From Lachnospiraceae bacterium UBA3785 (GTDB taxonomy: Bacteria; Bacillota; Clostridia; Lachnospirales; Lachnospiraceae), in NCBI GenBank assembly GCA_002369495.1, contig DFFD01000050.1, positions 1-19,216 on the forward strand: a stretch of 19,216 bases of DNA, written 5' to 3'. Within the stretch, counting starts at the first letter, position 1. Every line of letters starts with the position of its first letter. The position numbers and the translations under genes were made by a program. The notes beneath the pieces were generated by a model. That model saw only the letters and a program-made list of their open reading frames with translations, was not told where the DNA came from and did no database searches. Positions 7,130 through 14,773 of the stretch are shown here, piece after piece.

Positions 7130-8710
7130 ATGGAAATACTGGTACAAAGAGGGTATCCGCAGCACCATTTTGACAAGCACTGGCAGATGGGCGTTGGCAG
7201 CGATCATGCCGTACAGATGCTGCGCCGCGACTGCTGCGAACAGCTAAAGCAGGTGCATGAGGAACTGGGGTTCCGGTATGTGCGTTTCCATGGCATTTTC
7301 TGCGATGACATGCTGACTGTCCAAAGCTTCCGGGATGTGTTTGGCGGACCGGGGACCGAGCGGTTTCAGGAGATCTCCTTCCGCCGCTGCGGGCAGGTGT
7401 ATGACAATGTGCTGGATTGCGGCATGAAACCCTTTGTGGAGCTGTCCTTTATGCCGTCGCTGTTGGCACGAGGAACGGCAGACCCGCAGGTGCTGTATGG
7501 GGCAAACACGAATTTGCCGGAATCACTGGAGCGGTGGGGCAGCTTCATCGAAGCCTTCATCCGCTATCTGCTGCACCGCTACGGGAAAGAAGAGGTTGAG
7601 CAGTGGTACTTCGAGGTGTGGAACGAGCCCGATTTGCGGCATCCATTTTTCAACGGCACACAGGAGGACTACTTTGCCCTCTACGATACTACGGCAAAAA
7701 CGATCAAAAAAGTCTGTCCCGGTCTTCGGGTAGGCGGCCCTGCTACCAGCGGCAGTCATTGGATTGAAGACTTTGTAACCCATTGCAGGCGGGACAGCAT
7801 CCCGGTGGACTTCATTTCCAGCCATCAGTATGTGGGCGATCCCTTCATCGGCGTGACCGATGATCATCAGGAGACAGCCACTGTCCTGCTGACGCCGGAA
7901 GAAAGAGCGGAGCAAGACAAGGCTTTCTTTGCCTCCATTAAGGAGGGAACGCCCCTGCTCAGCATTCTGCGTGGTCTGTTTGGCGACCCCAGCGAGGACG
8001 ACAAGCTGGATCGGGATGTGTTTCAGAAGAACGCAGCCATGGCCAGACAGCAGGCGGATGGGCTGCCTCTGATTTATGACGAATGGAATATGTGCGCTAC
8101 ATTCAGCGCATACAGCAATGATACACGAAAACAAGCCGCCTACAATGTGCGCACAGCGTTGAATATGGAGGGCAAAACGGACGGAACTGCCCTTTGGTGT
8201 TTCTCGGATATTTTTGAGGAACTGGGTCAGCTTCCTGAGGAATTCCACGGCGGCTTTGGCCTGCTGACTCAGGGTGGCATCCCCAAACCCACCTATTATG
8301 CCATGAGAATGCTTGCGGACGCAGGTGAAAAACGCATTGAGCTTCCTATACAGGAGGGAGAGATCGAAGCTGCCGCTTTCGAAAGCGAAGCGGAGAAGCA
8401 GGTGCTATTCTTCCGTCAAAACCTAAGACAGGCAAAACTGCCCAGGGAGACGGTCACGGTTCAGGTAGAACTGGAGCATACGCCACAAAAGGTTTACCTC
8501 CAGAGGATCGATGAAGATCATTGTAATCCGCTGAAGCTGTGGGAGGATATGGGCTCGCCCAGAGACCTGCGCAGAAGCGAGATTGAGGAGCTAAAGGAAA
8601 AAAGCAAGCTGGTGGAGGAACAAGTGGAGTACCGTTTTGAAAACGGGGTGCTGAGCTATGAGGCACAGCTTGGAGTGAACGACATCTATTTCCTGAGAAT
8701 AGAAAAGTAA
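7130..8710 (+). CDS. GH39-family glycosidase, probable beta-xylosidase
   Basis: 526-residue clan GH-A glycosidase resembling GH39 beta-xylosidases (XynB). The acid/base is Glu166 in FEVWNEPD and the nucleophile Glu318 in LIYDEWN; SHQYVGD at 231-237 lies between. The TIM barrel covers about 1-400, and the last 120 residues fit the beta-sandwich that closes GH39 enzymes. The two catalytic residues are about 152 apart against about 118 in Geobacillus XynB, so there is an extra stretch around 240-300 (charged, PEERAEQDKAFF). No signal peptide is seen, so it probably acts in the cytoplasm by retaining cleavage of non-reducing-end xylosides or a related sugar. GGAGGAG lies before the ATG. It is 15 bases ahead of the GH3 gene, hence co-expressed. 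Other GH39 specificities cannot be excluded. Confidence 0.85.
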   Translation: MEILVQRGYPQHHFDKHWQMGVGSDHAVQMLRRDCCEQLKQVHEELGFRYVRFHGIFCDDMLTVQSFRDVFGGPGTERFQEISFRRCGQVYDNVLDCGMKPFVELSFMPSLLARGTADPQVLYGANTNLPESLERWGSFIEAFIRYLLHRYGKEEVEQWYFEVWNEPDLRHPFFNGTQEDYFALYDTTAKTIKKVCPGLRVGGPATSGSHWIEDFVTHCRRDSIPVDFISSHQYVGDPFIGVTDDHQETATVLLTPEERAEQDKAFFASIKEGTPLLSILRGLFGDPSEDDKLDRDVFQKNAAMARQQADGLPLIYDEWNMCATFSAYSNDTRKQAAYNVRTALNMEGKTDGTALWCFSDIFEELGQLPEEFHGGFGLLTQGGIPKPTYYAMRMLADAGEKRIELPIQEGEIEAAAFESEAEKQVLFFRQNLRQAKLPRETVTVQVELEHTPQKVYLQRIDEDHCNPLKLWEDMGSPRDLRRSEIEELKEKSKLVEEQVEYRFENGVLSYEAQLGVNDIYFLRIEK

Positions 8711-8725
8711 AAGGGCGGAGGAGCC

Positions 8726-11224
8726 ATGAAAAGACAGATCAAAAAAAGAGACCTGCCGGGAACCACATCCGCAGCCGTGCAGGACTATGAACGCACACAC
8801 GCAGCCCTTGCCAGAACAGCAGCGGCAGAGGGTATCGTACTACTGAAAAATGACCAGCACTTTCTGCCCCTTTCCCCGGATCATCCGGTTGCCCTCTATG
8901 GTGCGGGGGTCTCCAAAACCATTAAGGGGGGCACCGGCTCAGGAGATGTGAATGAGCGCCACAGTGTTGCCATTTTCGAGGGTATGAAAGCAGCCGGGTT
9001 CCCCATTACCAACAAGGACTGGATTCAGCGCTACGAATCGGTGTATCAGGCGGCCCGTCAGGAGTGGAAGAACAAGGTTTTAGCGAAAAATGCCACGGGA
9101 AGCGGAGCGGGACTTGATTTCTTTCTTGCCTATGCTTCCACCCCCTTTTACCTGCCCACCGGCCCGGAGGCGACAAAGACAGAGGCAGATACTGCCATCT
9201 TTGTGATCAGCCGGATTGCCGGTGAGGGCGCTGACCGCTATGCAGAGGGCGGAGATTACTACCTCAGCGAAGAAGAGCAAGAACTGCTGCGCTCGGTCTG
9301 TTCGCTGTACAAAAACGTGGTAGTCATCATCAACGCAGGCGGCGTGATTGACCTGTCCTTTATGGACGAATATAACAACATCAGAGCGCTCTTGTTTGTG
9401 GCGCAGCCCGGTATGGAAGGGGGCAACGCTATTGCGGATATTCTGACCGGAAAAGTCACCCCAAGCGGAAAGCTGACAGACACATGGGCCTATCGCTATG
9501 AGGACTATCCCAATGCCAGGACCTTCTCCCATAACAACGGAAACGTGGACAAGGAGTATTACCAGGAGGGTATCTATGTGGGTTATCGGTACTTTGACTC
9601 CTTTGAAGTGCCGGTGCGCTATGGCTTCGGCTTTGGCATGAGCTATACCCGCTTTGCGCTGGAGACATTGCGCCTGACAGTGGATGATCAGGGCGAAGTA
9701 ACCGTATCCGTACGGGTAACCAACATAGGAGGGGCGTATTCCGGCAAAGAGGTGGTGCAGGTGTATGCCGCCCTGCCGGATGGAAGACTGGAGAAGGAAT
9801 ATCGCCGCCTGTGCGCATTTGCAAAAACGGGAGAGTTGGCACCCGGTGATGCTCAGACGCTGACCCTTTCCTTTTCTACCCAAGACCTTGCCTGCTTTGA
9901 CGAGGAGCAGAGCGCATGGGTGCTGGAACAAGGCGTTTACGGAATCTATGTAGGCAGCTCGCTGAACGAGAGCCGCATTGCAGGCGCATTGTCGCTGGAA
10001 CAGGACAAGCTGCTGACCCATACAGAGCATATCTGTCCCATGCAGGAACCGTGCAGCGAGCTGCGCCGCAGCCAGGCACTCCGGGCAAAGCAGTACCGGA
10101 AGATGGTGGAGGAAGCTCAGTCTATTCGGAACATCCTTGCCTATGATCTGAGCAGCGTGGCGGAACAGAAGATTGATTACAGCATCGATTTGACAGAGCA
10201 GGATGAAGCGTATGAGATCGTCAGAACGCTCTCCACAGAGCAGCTCATTCATCTCTCTACCGGGGACCCGGGCAAAGGTCAGGGCAGCGCACTGGGCAGT
10301 GCTGGCGTCACTGTCCCCGGTTCTGCGGGAGAAACCAGCTCCTGCGCTTTGAAGCAGGGCATTGCCAATATCGTTCTGGCGGACGGTCCTGCCGGACTGC
10401 GGCTGAACCAGCATTACTATGTGAAAGACGGTCAGCCTCAGATGCTGCCCTTTGAGGCAAGTCTGGAAAAGGGTTTCTTCTTTGAGGGCGAGGAACCGGA
10501 TGGAGAGAAGGTCTATCAATACTGTACTGCCATTCCCGTGGGTACCCTTCTTGCACAGAGCTGGGATATGCCGCTATTGGAGACCATCGGCAGCATGGTT
10601 GGTGAGGAAATGGAGCGCTTTGGCATCACCCTGTGGCTGGCGCCGGGCATGAACCTTCATCGCAATCCCCTGTGCGGCAGAAACTTTGAATACTATTCCG
10701 AAGACCCCCTGCTCAGCGGCAAAGCAGCGGCAGCAATCACGAAGGGGGTGCAGTCCCATCCCGGCTGCGGTACGACCATCAAGCACTTTGCCTGCAACAA
10801 TCAGGAGGATAACCGCATGGCTTCCGACAGTGTGGTCTCTGAGCGGGCGTTACGTGAGCTGTATCTGCGCTCCTTCGGCATTGCCATTGAAAAATCCCAG
10901 CCTTTTGCTATTATGACCAGCTATAACCTGATTAACGGCATACATACCGCCAACAGCTATGACCTTTGCACCAAAGCGGCACGGTGTGAGTTCGGTTTCC
11001 GGGGCATGATTGTGACAGACTGGACAACCACAGAACAGGGGCCGGACTGCACAGCCGCCGGCTGCATCCGTGCGGGCAACGATCTGATTATGCCGGGACA
11101 GCCCTCCGACCATGAGAACATTCGTCAGGCCCTTGCCGATCATACGTTGAGTGAGGATGAATTAAGGCTCAGCATCAGCCGTCTGGTGCGTCTGATTCTT
11201 CAGGCTGATGTTTATACAGATTAA
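8726..11224 (+). CDS. GH3 glycosidase with swapped domain order
   Basis: 832-residue family GH3 enzyme arranged back to front. The alpha/beta-sandwich domain normally found second comes first (about 25-300, with AAAEGIVLLKN at 32-42, GEGADR at 166-171 whose Glu167 is a candidate acid/base, and GKLTDTW at 248-254). An Fn3-like domain follows (about 310-412, VTNIGGAYSGKEVVQVY). The TIM-barrel domain is last (about 500-832), with KHFACNNQE and the nucleophile Asp765 in GMIVTDW. This order is known in beta-glucosidases of Ruminococcus albus and Butyrivibrio fibrisolvens, so it is natural rather than a rearranged pseudogene. Expected role is exo-beta-glucosidase or beta-xylosidase in the cytoplasm. 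GGAGGAG lies before the ATG, and the gene is closed by a perfect hairpin at 11228. Confidence 0.9.
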   Translation: MKRQIKKRDLPGTTSAAVQDYERTHAALARTAAAEGIVLLKNDQHFLPLSPDHPVALYGAGVSKTIKGGTGSGDVNERHSVAIFEGMKAAGFPITNKDWIQRYESVYQAARQEWKNKVLAKNATGSGAGLDFFLAYASTPFYLPTGPEATKTEADTAIFVISRIAGEGADRYAEGGDYYLSEEEQELLRSVCSLYKNVVVIINAGGVIDLSFMDEYNNIRALLFVAQPGMEGGNAIADILTGKVTPSGKLTDTWAYRYEDYPNARTFSHNNGNVDKEYYQEGIYVGYRYFDSFEVPVRYGFGFGMSYTRFALETLRLTVDDQGEVTVSVRVTNIGGAYSGKEVVQVYAALPDGRLEKEYRRLCAFAKTGELAPGDAQTLTLSFSTQDLACFDEEQSAWVLEQGVYGIYVGSSLNESRIAGALSLEQDKLLTHTEHICPMQEPCSELRRSQALRAKQYRKMVEEAQSIRNILAYDLSSVAEQKIDYSIDLTEQDEAYEIVRTLSTEQLIHLSTGDPGKGQGSALGSAGVTVPGSAGETSSCALKQGIANIVLADGPAGLRLNQHYYVKDGQPQMLPFEASLEKGFFFEGEEPDGEKVYQYCTAIPVGTLLAQSWDMPLLETIGSMVGEEMERFGITLWLAPGMNLHRNPLCGRNFEYYSEDPLLSGKAAAAITKGVQSHPGCGTTIKHFACNNQEDNRMASDSVVSERALRELYLRSFGIAIEKSQPFAIMTSYNLINGIHTANSYDLCTKAARCEFGFRGMIVTDWTTTEQGPDCTAAGCIRAGNDLIMPGQPSDHENIRQALADHTLSEDELRLSISRLVRLILQADVYTD

Positions 11225-11227
11225 ACT

Positions 11228-11258
11228 ATTACTGCGGCAATTAAATAGCCGCAGTAAT
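11228..11258 (+). terminator. Hairpin after GH3
   Basis: ATTACTGCGGC (11228-11238) and GCCGCAGTAAT (11248-11258) form a perfect 11-bp stem with a 9-base AT-rich loop, three bases after the GH3 stop. The following TATCATTTT is only moderately T-rich, so it is either a rho-independent terminator or a 3' stabilising hairpin. Confidence 0.7.
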
Positions 11259-11285
11259 TATCATTTTGCGATTCGACAAAACTGC

Positions 11286-11489
11286 ATGGACAAAAGCGGC
11301 ATGCTGACAAGCGCTTCCGGCACGGTGCATACGCCGAGAGGTAATCTAAACGTCTCCTGGAAAAAGTCAGAGAGCGGAATCGATCTGCAAATCAGCGGGG
11401 ACACGGATGCTGTCCGCCGGATCATCACAAATAAAAAACAAAAACAACAGAATAACGATAGCAAATTGACTTTCTTTCCCTTACAATAA
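11286..11489 (+). pseudogene. Remnant of alpha-L-rhamnosidase-like C-terminus
   Basis: Within the 418-base gap after GH3, an open frame carries about 50 residues that resemble the last beta-sandwich of GH78 alpha-L-rhamnosidases. The pattern is a GTVHTPRG turn, then NLNVSWKK, then an alternating hydrophobic strand (IDLQISGD), the place where such enzymes have G-x-hydrophobic-x-W-K followed by a final strand. There is no upstream catalytic domain and no ribosome site, and the 3' end dissolves into a lysine/glutamine-rich AT tract and a hairpin. The call rests on motif memory over a short stretch, so it is tentative. The remainder of the gap (11507-11642) holds only an ATG-containing open frame I do not recognise and the ribosome site of the next gene. 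Confidence 0.45.
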
Positions 11490-11506
11490 GGGTAAGGAAG
11501 TCAATT
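11464..11506. terminator. Long interrupted hairpin before carboxylesterase
   Basis: AATTGACTT (11464-11472) pairs with AAGTCAATT (11498-11506), enclosing a second stem CCCTTA (11478-11483) / TAAGGG (11487-11492). It is followed by CTGTTTAATAGG, so the T-tract is poor. It could be the old terminator of the decayed upstream gene or an operator-like dyad ahead of the carboxylesterase, whose ATG lies 136 bases further on. Confidence 0.45.
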
Positions 11507-11642
11507 CTGTTTAATAGGAGGCGGCTCTGGATTCGGACATGTCCCGACCGTTCACTGCGGATGAGAAAATGGACATTGCGGTAGATTGGAAGAACTTGGC
11601 GCAAAAGTCGCGCAGACAAGACGATAAAAAAGGAGGATTACC

Positions 11643-13202
11643 ATGGCAGAGTACATTGTACAGACCAACAGCGGCAAGGTCAGAGGCTACGAGAGAGACG
11701 GCATTGTGGAATATCTGGGCATCCCCTATGCAGAAGCGCCGGTTGGCGCGCTGCGATTCAAACGGTCTCTTCCCAAAGCCCCCTGGGAAGGCGTGTTCGA
11801 TGCAAAGGAATACGGTTCCCCGGCGGTTCAGTTCGACGAAGGCAAGGCCCGCGGCAGCGAGGACTGCCTGTTTGTGAATGTCCAGCGGCCGCTGGAGGGG
11901 GAAAAACTGCCGGTCTTCGTTTGGATCCATGGCGGCGGCTACAACACGGGCGCTGCCAGCGACGGGATCTACAACGGCAAAGCCTTTGCAAGAGACGGGC
12001 TGGTGTTCGTCTCCTTCCAGTACCGCATGAACGTGCTGGGCTTCTATGACTTCACCACCTTCCCCGGCTGCGAGAACTTTGATTCCAACTGCGGTCTGAG
12101 CGACCAGATTCTGGCGCTCAAGTGGATCCATGAGAACATCGAATTCTTCGGTGGTGATCCGAACCGCGTCACCATCGCGGGCGAATCGGCGGGCGGCGCC
12201 TCCGTGGTCAACATGCTGGCAGTTCCTTCCGTGAAGGGCTGTTTCCAGCAGGCCATCGCTCAGAGCGCCCTGCCCAACTGCGTCACCACCCATCAGGTGG
12301 CCCGCGCCAACATCGCCCTGTTCCTGGAGGGCATGGGCTGGACCGAGGCGGAAATGGCCGAAAAGCTCCTCACCGGCGACCCTTACAGCTTCCTCAAGGG
12401 CAACAACTATGTGGCCGCCCATCACCAGTATCGCAATCCCGGCATGTTTCTGCCCTCACCGGTGCAGGATGATCTTCTTCCTGTGCGGCCTATCGACGCC
12501 ATCCGCGGCGGCAGTGCCGAGGGTGTGAAGCTCATCATCGGCACCAATATGCACGAAGGCACCATGTTCGTCCATCCGGAGAATACGGGTTTCCCCAACT
12601 CCTGGGCCATGATCGCCGAGATGTTGGAGAAGAACAAGCACGCCGACGCGATCCCCGATGTGGTTGGCTTTTATCATCCCTCTGCCCGCGACTCTTTTGT
12701 GCTGTTCCAGCATCAGAACGACCAGGAGGGCGGGAAATTCGGCGAAAGCGGCGACCACCGGCAGATCGGCGGCGACCCCTTCATCCGCTTTGCCACAGAC
12801 TACGCTTTTGAGATGCCCGCCATCAAGGTGGCCATGGGACAGAAGAAGTACACGGACGATGTATGGATGTACCGCTACGAGCTGGTGACCGCCTCCGGCG
12901 TCGCCACCGGCTGGAAGGCCAGCCACGCCTTCGAGCTGCCAGCCGTCTTTGAGAACAAGGACTTCCATTTCAGTCACTTTGTCTTCGACGGGGAGCCGGA
13001 GGAGGTCTTTGACAAGATCGCAGCCGAAATGCACGGAGACTGGGTGCGCTTTACCAAGACCGGTGAGCCGAATCCCGACTGGGCTCGCTTCGAGGGCGCC
13101 AACTCCCCTGTGCGGATTTTCAACCGCGATACCCGCACCGAACAGCTGGACCGCCGGCACCTGATGCAGATCTGGGGCGACATGCGGTTTTACGAAGTAT
13201 AA
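11643..13202 (+). CDS. Type-B carboxylesterase
   Basis: 519-residue alpha/beta hydrolase of the type-B carboxylesterase family (PnbA / para-nitrobenzyl esterase-like), full length. The oxyanion loop HGGG is at 96-99, the nucleophile Ser182 in GESAGG, the acid Glu305 in TNMHEG and the histidine His428 in SHAFELP; EDCLFVNV at 73-80 is the usual family signature. It hydrolyses carboxylic esters. Next to three glycosidases it may remove acyl groups (acetyl, aromatic acyl) from imported glycans or glycosides, which is inference. No signal peptide is visible. A strong AAAAAGGAGG precedes the ATG. A 51-residue copy of its start lies at 6947, so an additional esterase gene of the same family once existed here. 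It lies upstream of the GH1 operon but is separated by a gene scrap and a terminator. Confidence 0.92.
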   Translation: MAEYIVQTNSGKVRGYERDGIVEYLGIPYAEAPVGALRFKRSLPKAPWEGVFDAKEYGSPAVQFDEGKARGSEDCLFVNVQRPLEGEKLPVFVWIHGGGYNTGAASDGIYNGKAFARDGLVFVSFQYRMNVLGFYDFTTFPGCENFDSNCGLSDQILALKWIHENIEFFGGDPNRVTIAGESAGGASVVNMLAVPSVKGCFQQAIAQSALPNCVTTHQVARANIALFLEGMGWTEAEMAEKLLTGDPYSFLKGNNYVAAHHQYRNPGMFLPSPVQDDLLPVRPIDAIRGGSAEGVKLIIGTNMHEGTMFVHPENTGFPNSWAMIAEMLEKNKHADAIPDVVGFYHPSARDSFVLFQHQNDQEGGKFGESGDHRQIGGDPFIRFATDYAFEMPAIKVAMGQKKYTDDVWMYRYELVTASGVATGWKASHAFELPAVFENKDFHFSHFVFDGEPEEVFDKIAAEMHGDWVRFTKTGEPNPDWARFEGANSPVRIFNRDTRTEQLDRRHLMQIWGDMRFYEV

Positions 13203-13225
13203 CAGTAAGCTGCGCCAAAATAAAG

Positions 13226-13354
13226 ATAAAAATTACAGAATATTTGCAGAGCAAAGGCGAACAGCCTGCTATCATAGAATCAGAGGAGAAGCTCCCCGCC
13301 ATCATCAAGGATAACGAACGGATCGAGGCCGAGATGCTGGCCCAGGGCGAGTAA
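13226..13354 (+). pseudogene. Remnant resembling a GPH symporter C-terminal tail
   Basis: In-frame stretch of about 42 codons ending in TAA at 13352-13354, without a start codon or ribosome site. Its end, EEKLPAIIKDNERIEAEMLA, lines up with the extreme C-terminus of the GPH symporter encoded at 3875-5272 (EEMLPAILKANAEREKKAA): EE-x-LPAI-x-K-x-N is shared. I read it as the last piece of a deleted second sugar symporter that stood between the carboxylesterase and GH1, in the place where such operons commonly keep their transporter. The match is short, so the identification is moderate. Confidence 0.5.
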
Positions 13355-13377
13355 GCCAAAACCGTATCAAAGCATAC

Positions 13378-13407
13378 AGGGATGTGTTCATCACATCCCT
13401 TTTTTTA
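13378..13407 (+). terminator. Strong rho-independent terminator just before GH1
   Basis: AGGGATGTG (13378-13386), loop TTCAT, CACATCCCT (13392-13400), then a run of T: a perfect 9-bp stem with 5-base loop and T-tract. It starts 24 bases after the stop of the symporter-like remnant and ends directly before the ribosome binding site of the GH1 gene. Either it is the inherited terminator of the deleted upstream gene, or it is an attenuator controlling GH1. Confidence 0.85.
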
Positions 13408-13423
13408 AAAAAGGAGGATCCTT

Positions 13424-14752
13424 ATGTTCTGTCAGTTTCCCGAAAACTTTGTCTGGGGCGTGGCTACCGCTGCCCAGCAGATCGAAGGCGCGGCCTTTGA
13501 GGACGGGCGAGGCCCTTCCATCTGGGACGTGTTCAGCCGTCTGCCCGGAAAGATCAAATACGGCGGCGTCCCGGACGTCTGCTGCGACTCCTATCACAAC
13601 GTCGAGCGGGACGTGGCCAAGCTCCGCGAACTGGGCGTGAAGGCTTACCGCCTGTCCTTCTCCTGGTCGCGCATTCTGCCGGTGGGCACCGGTGAGGTCA
13701 ACCCGGCGGGTATCGACTACTATAAACGTCTGCTCACCGCACTGAAGGCGGCAGGTATTCAGGTCAACGCCACGATCTACCACTGGGATCTGCCCTACGC
13801 TCTGCAGGTGAAGGGCGGCTTCGGCAACCGGGAAATCGTCGGCTGGTACCTAAACTACGCCTCGATCCTCTTTGACAGCTTCGGCGATCTGGTGGACTAC
13901 TGGGTCACCTTCAACGAGCCCATCGCCACCTACGTTGGTCACGCCAAAGGCTTTTTCGCTCCGGGACTCAGTGACGAGAAATACGCCCGCCAGTGCATCC
14001 ACCATCTGCTGCTCTGCCACGGCGAGGCGGTCAAGCTCTTCCGGGAGAAGCATCTTCCGGGTCAGATCGGCGTGGTGGTGGACGTGTGGAAGCACTATCC
14101 CGCCCGCCCGGAAAATGCCGATGATATTGCCAGTGCCCTGTATAACAATGAGATTGAGGGCTACGGTATGTTCCTGCACCCGCTCTTCCTCGGCGGCTAC
14201 AGCGAGGAGCTGACCGCCTACATGGAGGAGACAGGCCTGACGCCGAAAACAGAGCCCGGCGACATGGACACCATCTGCCGGAAGCTGGACTTCTACGGGC
14301 TGAACTTTTACAACGGCCTCTACGACAACGCCGACGAGCAGCGCGCAGCCGCCGAGGGCGGCAATTTCCAGAACCGCCCCGAGCAGCATCTGGAGGCGGT
14401 CTATGACGTGCTGCACATGCTGGTGGAAACATACAAAATCGACGTTCCCATCTACATTACCGAAAACGGCGTGGCCCAGGACGACGGCCCGGACCGGGAG
14501 GCCATTCTGAACGATGACGAGCGCATCGCCTATGTGGCAGAGACCCTGCGCCATGTGCGCCGGGCCATGGACGACGGGATTGACGTGCGCGGCTATTACC
14601 TCTGGTCGCTGATGGATAATTTTGAGTGGTCGGCGGGCTTTGCCGCCCGCTTCGGTCTGTACTATACCGACTATGAGAGAATGGAACTCATCCCAAAAAA
14701 GAGCGCAGGCTGGTACCGGGATGTGATCCACAACAACGGATTTGAGGAATGA
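13424..14752 (+). CDS. GH1 beta-glucosidase (non-phospho type)
   Basis: 442-residue GH1 enzyme, complete. The N-terminal GH1 signature is FVWGVATAAQQIEG at 9-22 with Gln19; His120 sits in YHWDLP, the acid/base Glu165 in TFNEP, the nucleophile Glu347 in ITENG, and Glu401-Trp402 in DNFEW with GFAARFGLYY after it. The EW pair and absence of the Ser/Lys/Tyr phosphate site indicate unphosphorylated substrates, which agrees with cation symport rather than PTS import in this locus. Retaining hydrolysis of beta-glucosides or related beta-glycosides in the cytoplasm is expected. AAGGAGG lies eight bases upstream of the ATG, immediately after a terminator-like hairpin. It is 21 bases ahead of the Gfo/Idh/MocA gene, so these are co-transcribed. 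Confidence 0.93.
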   Translation: MFCQFPENFVWGVATAAQQIEGAAFEDGRGPSIWDVFSRLPGKIKYGGVPDVCCDSYHNVERDVAKLRELGVKAYRLSFSWSRILPVGTGEVNPAGIDYYKRLLTALKAAGIQVNATIYHWDLPYALQVKGGFGNREIVGWYLNYASILFDSFGDLVDYWVTFNEPIATYVGHAKGFFAPGLSDEKYARQCIHHLLLCHGEAVKLFREKHLPGQIGVVVDVWKHYPARPENADDIASALYNNEIEGYGMFLHPLFLGGYSEELTAYMEETGLTPKTEPGDMDTICRKLDFYGLNFYNGLYDNADEQRAAAEGGNFQNRPEQHLEAVYDVLHMLVETYKIDVPIYITENGVAQDDGPDREAILNDDERIAYVAETLRHVRRAMDDGIDVRGYYLWSLMDNFEWSAGFAARFGLYYTDYERMELIPKKSAGWYRDVIHNNGFEE

Positions 14753-14773
14753 TTTGAGAACGGAGAGAGCAAC

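Noticed and set aside
9080..10519. 479-codon minus-strand frame inside GH3
   Set aside because: The plus-strand GH3 is complete with catalytic motifs on this stretch; the antisense frame has no domain signature.
11539..11877. 112-codon plus-strand frame beginning before the carboxylesterase
   Set aside because: Most of it is an out-of-frame reading of the esterase. Its first 30 codons (with FTADEKMDIAVDWKNLAQKS) look protein-like and could be another scrap, but I could not assign them.
13355..13377. BglG/LicT-type antiterminator (RAT) before the GH1 terminator
   Set aside because: GCCAAAACC resembles the 3' part of a RAT element, but the 5' partner sequence is absent and no overlap with the terminator stem is seen.
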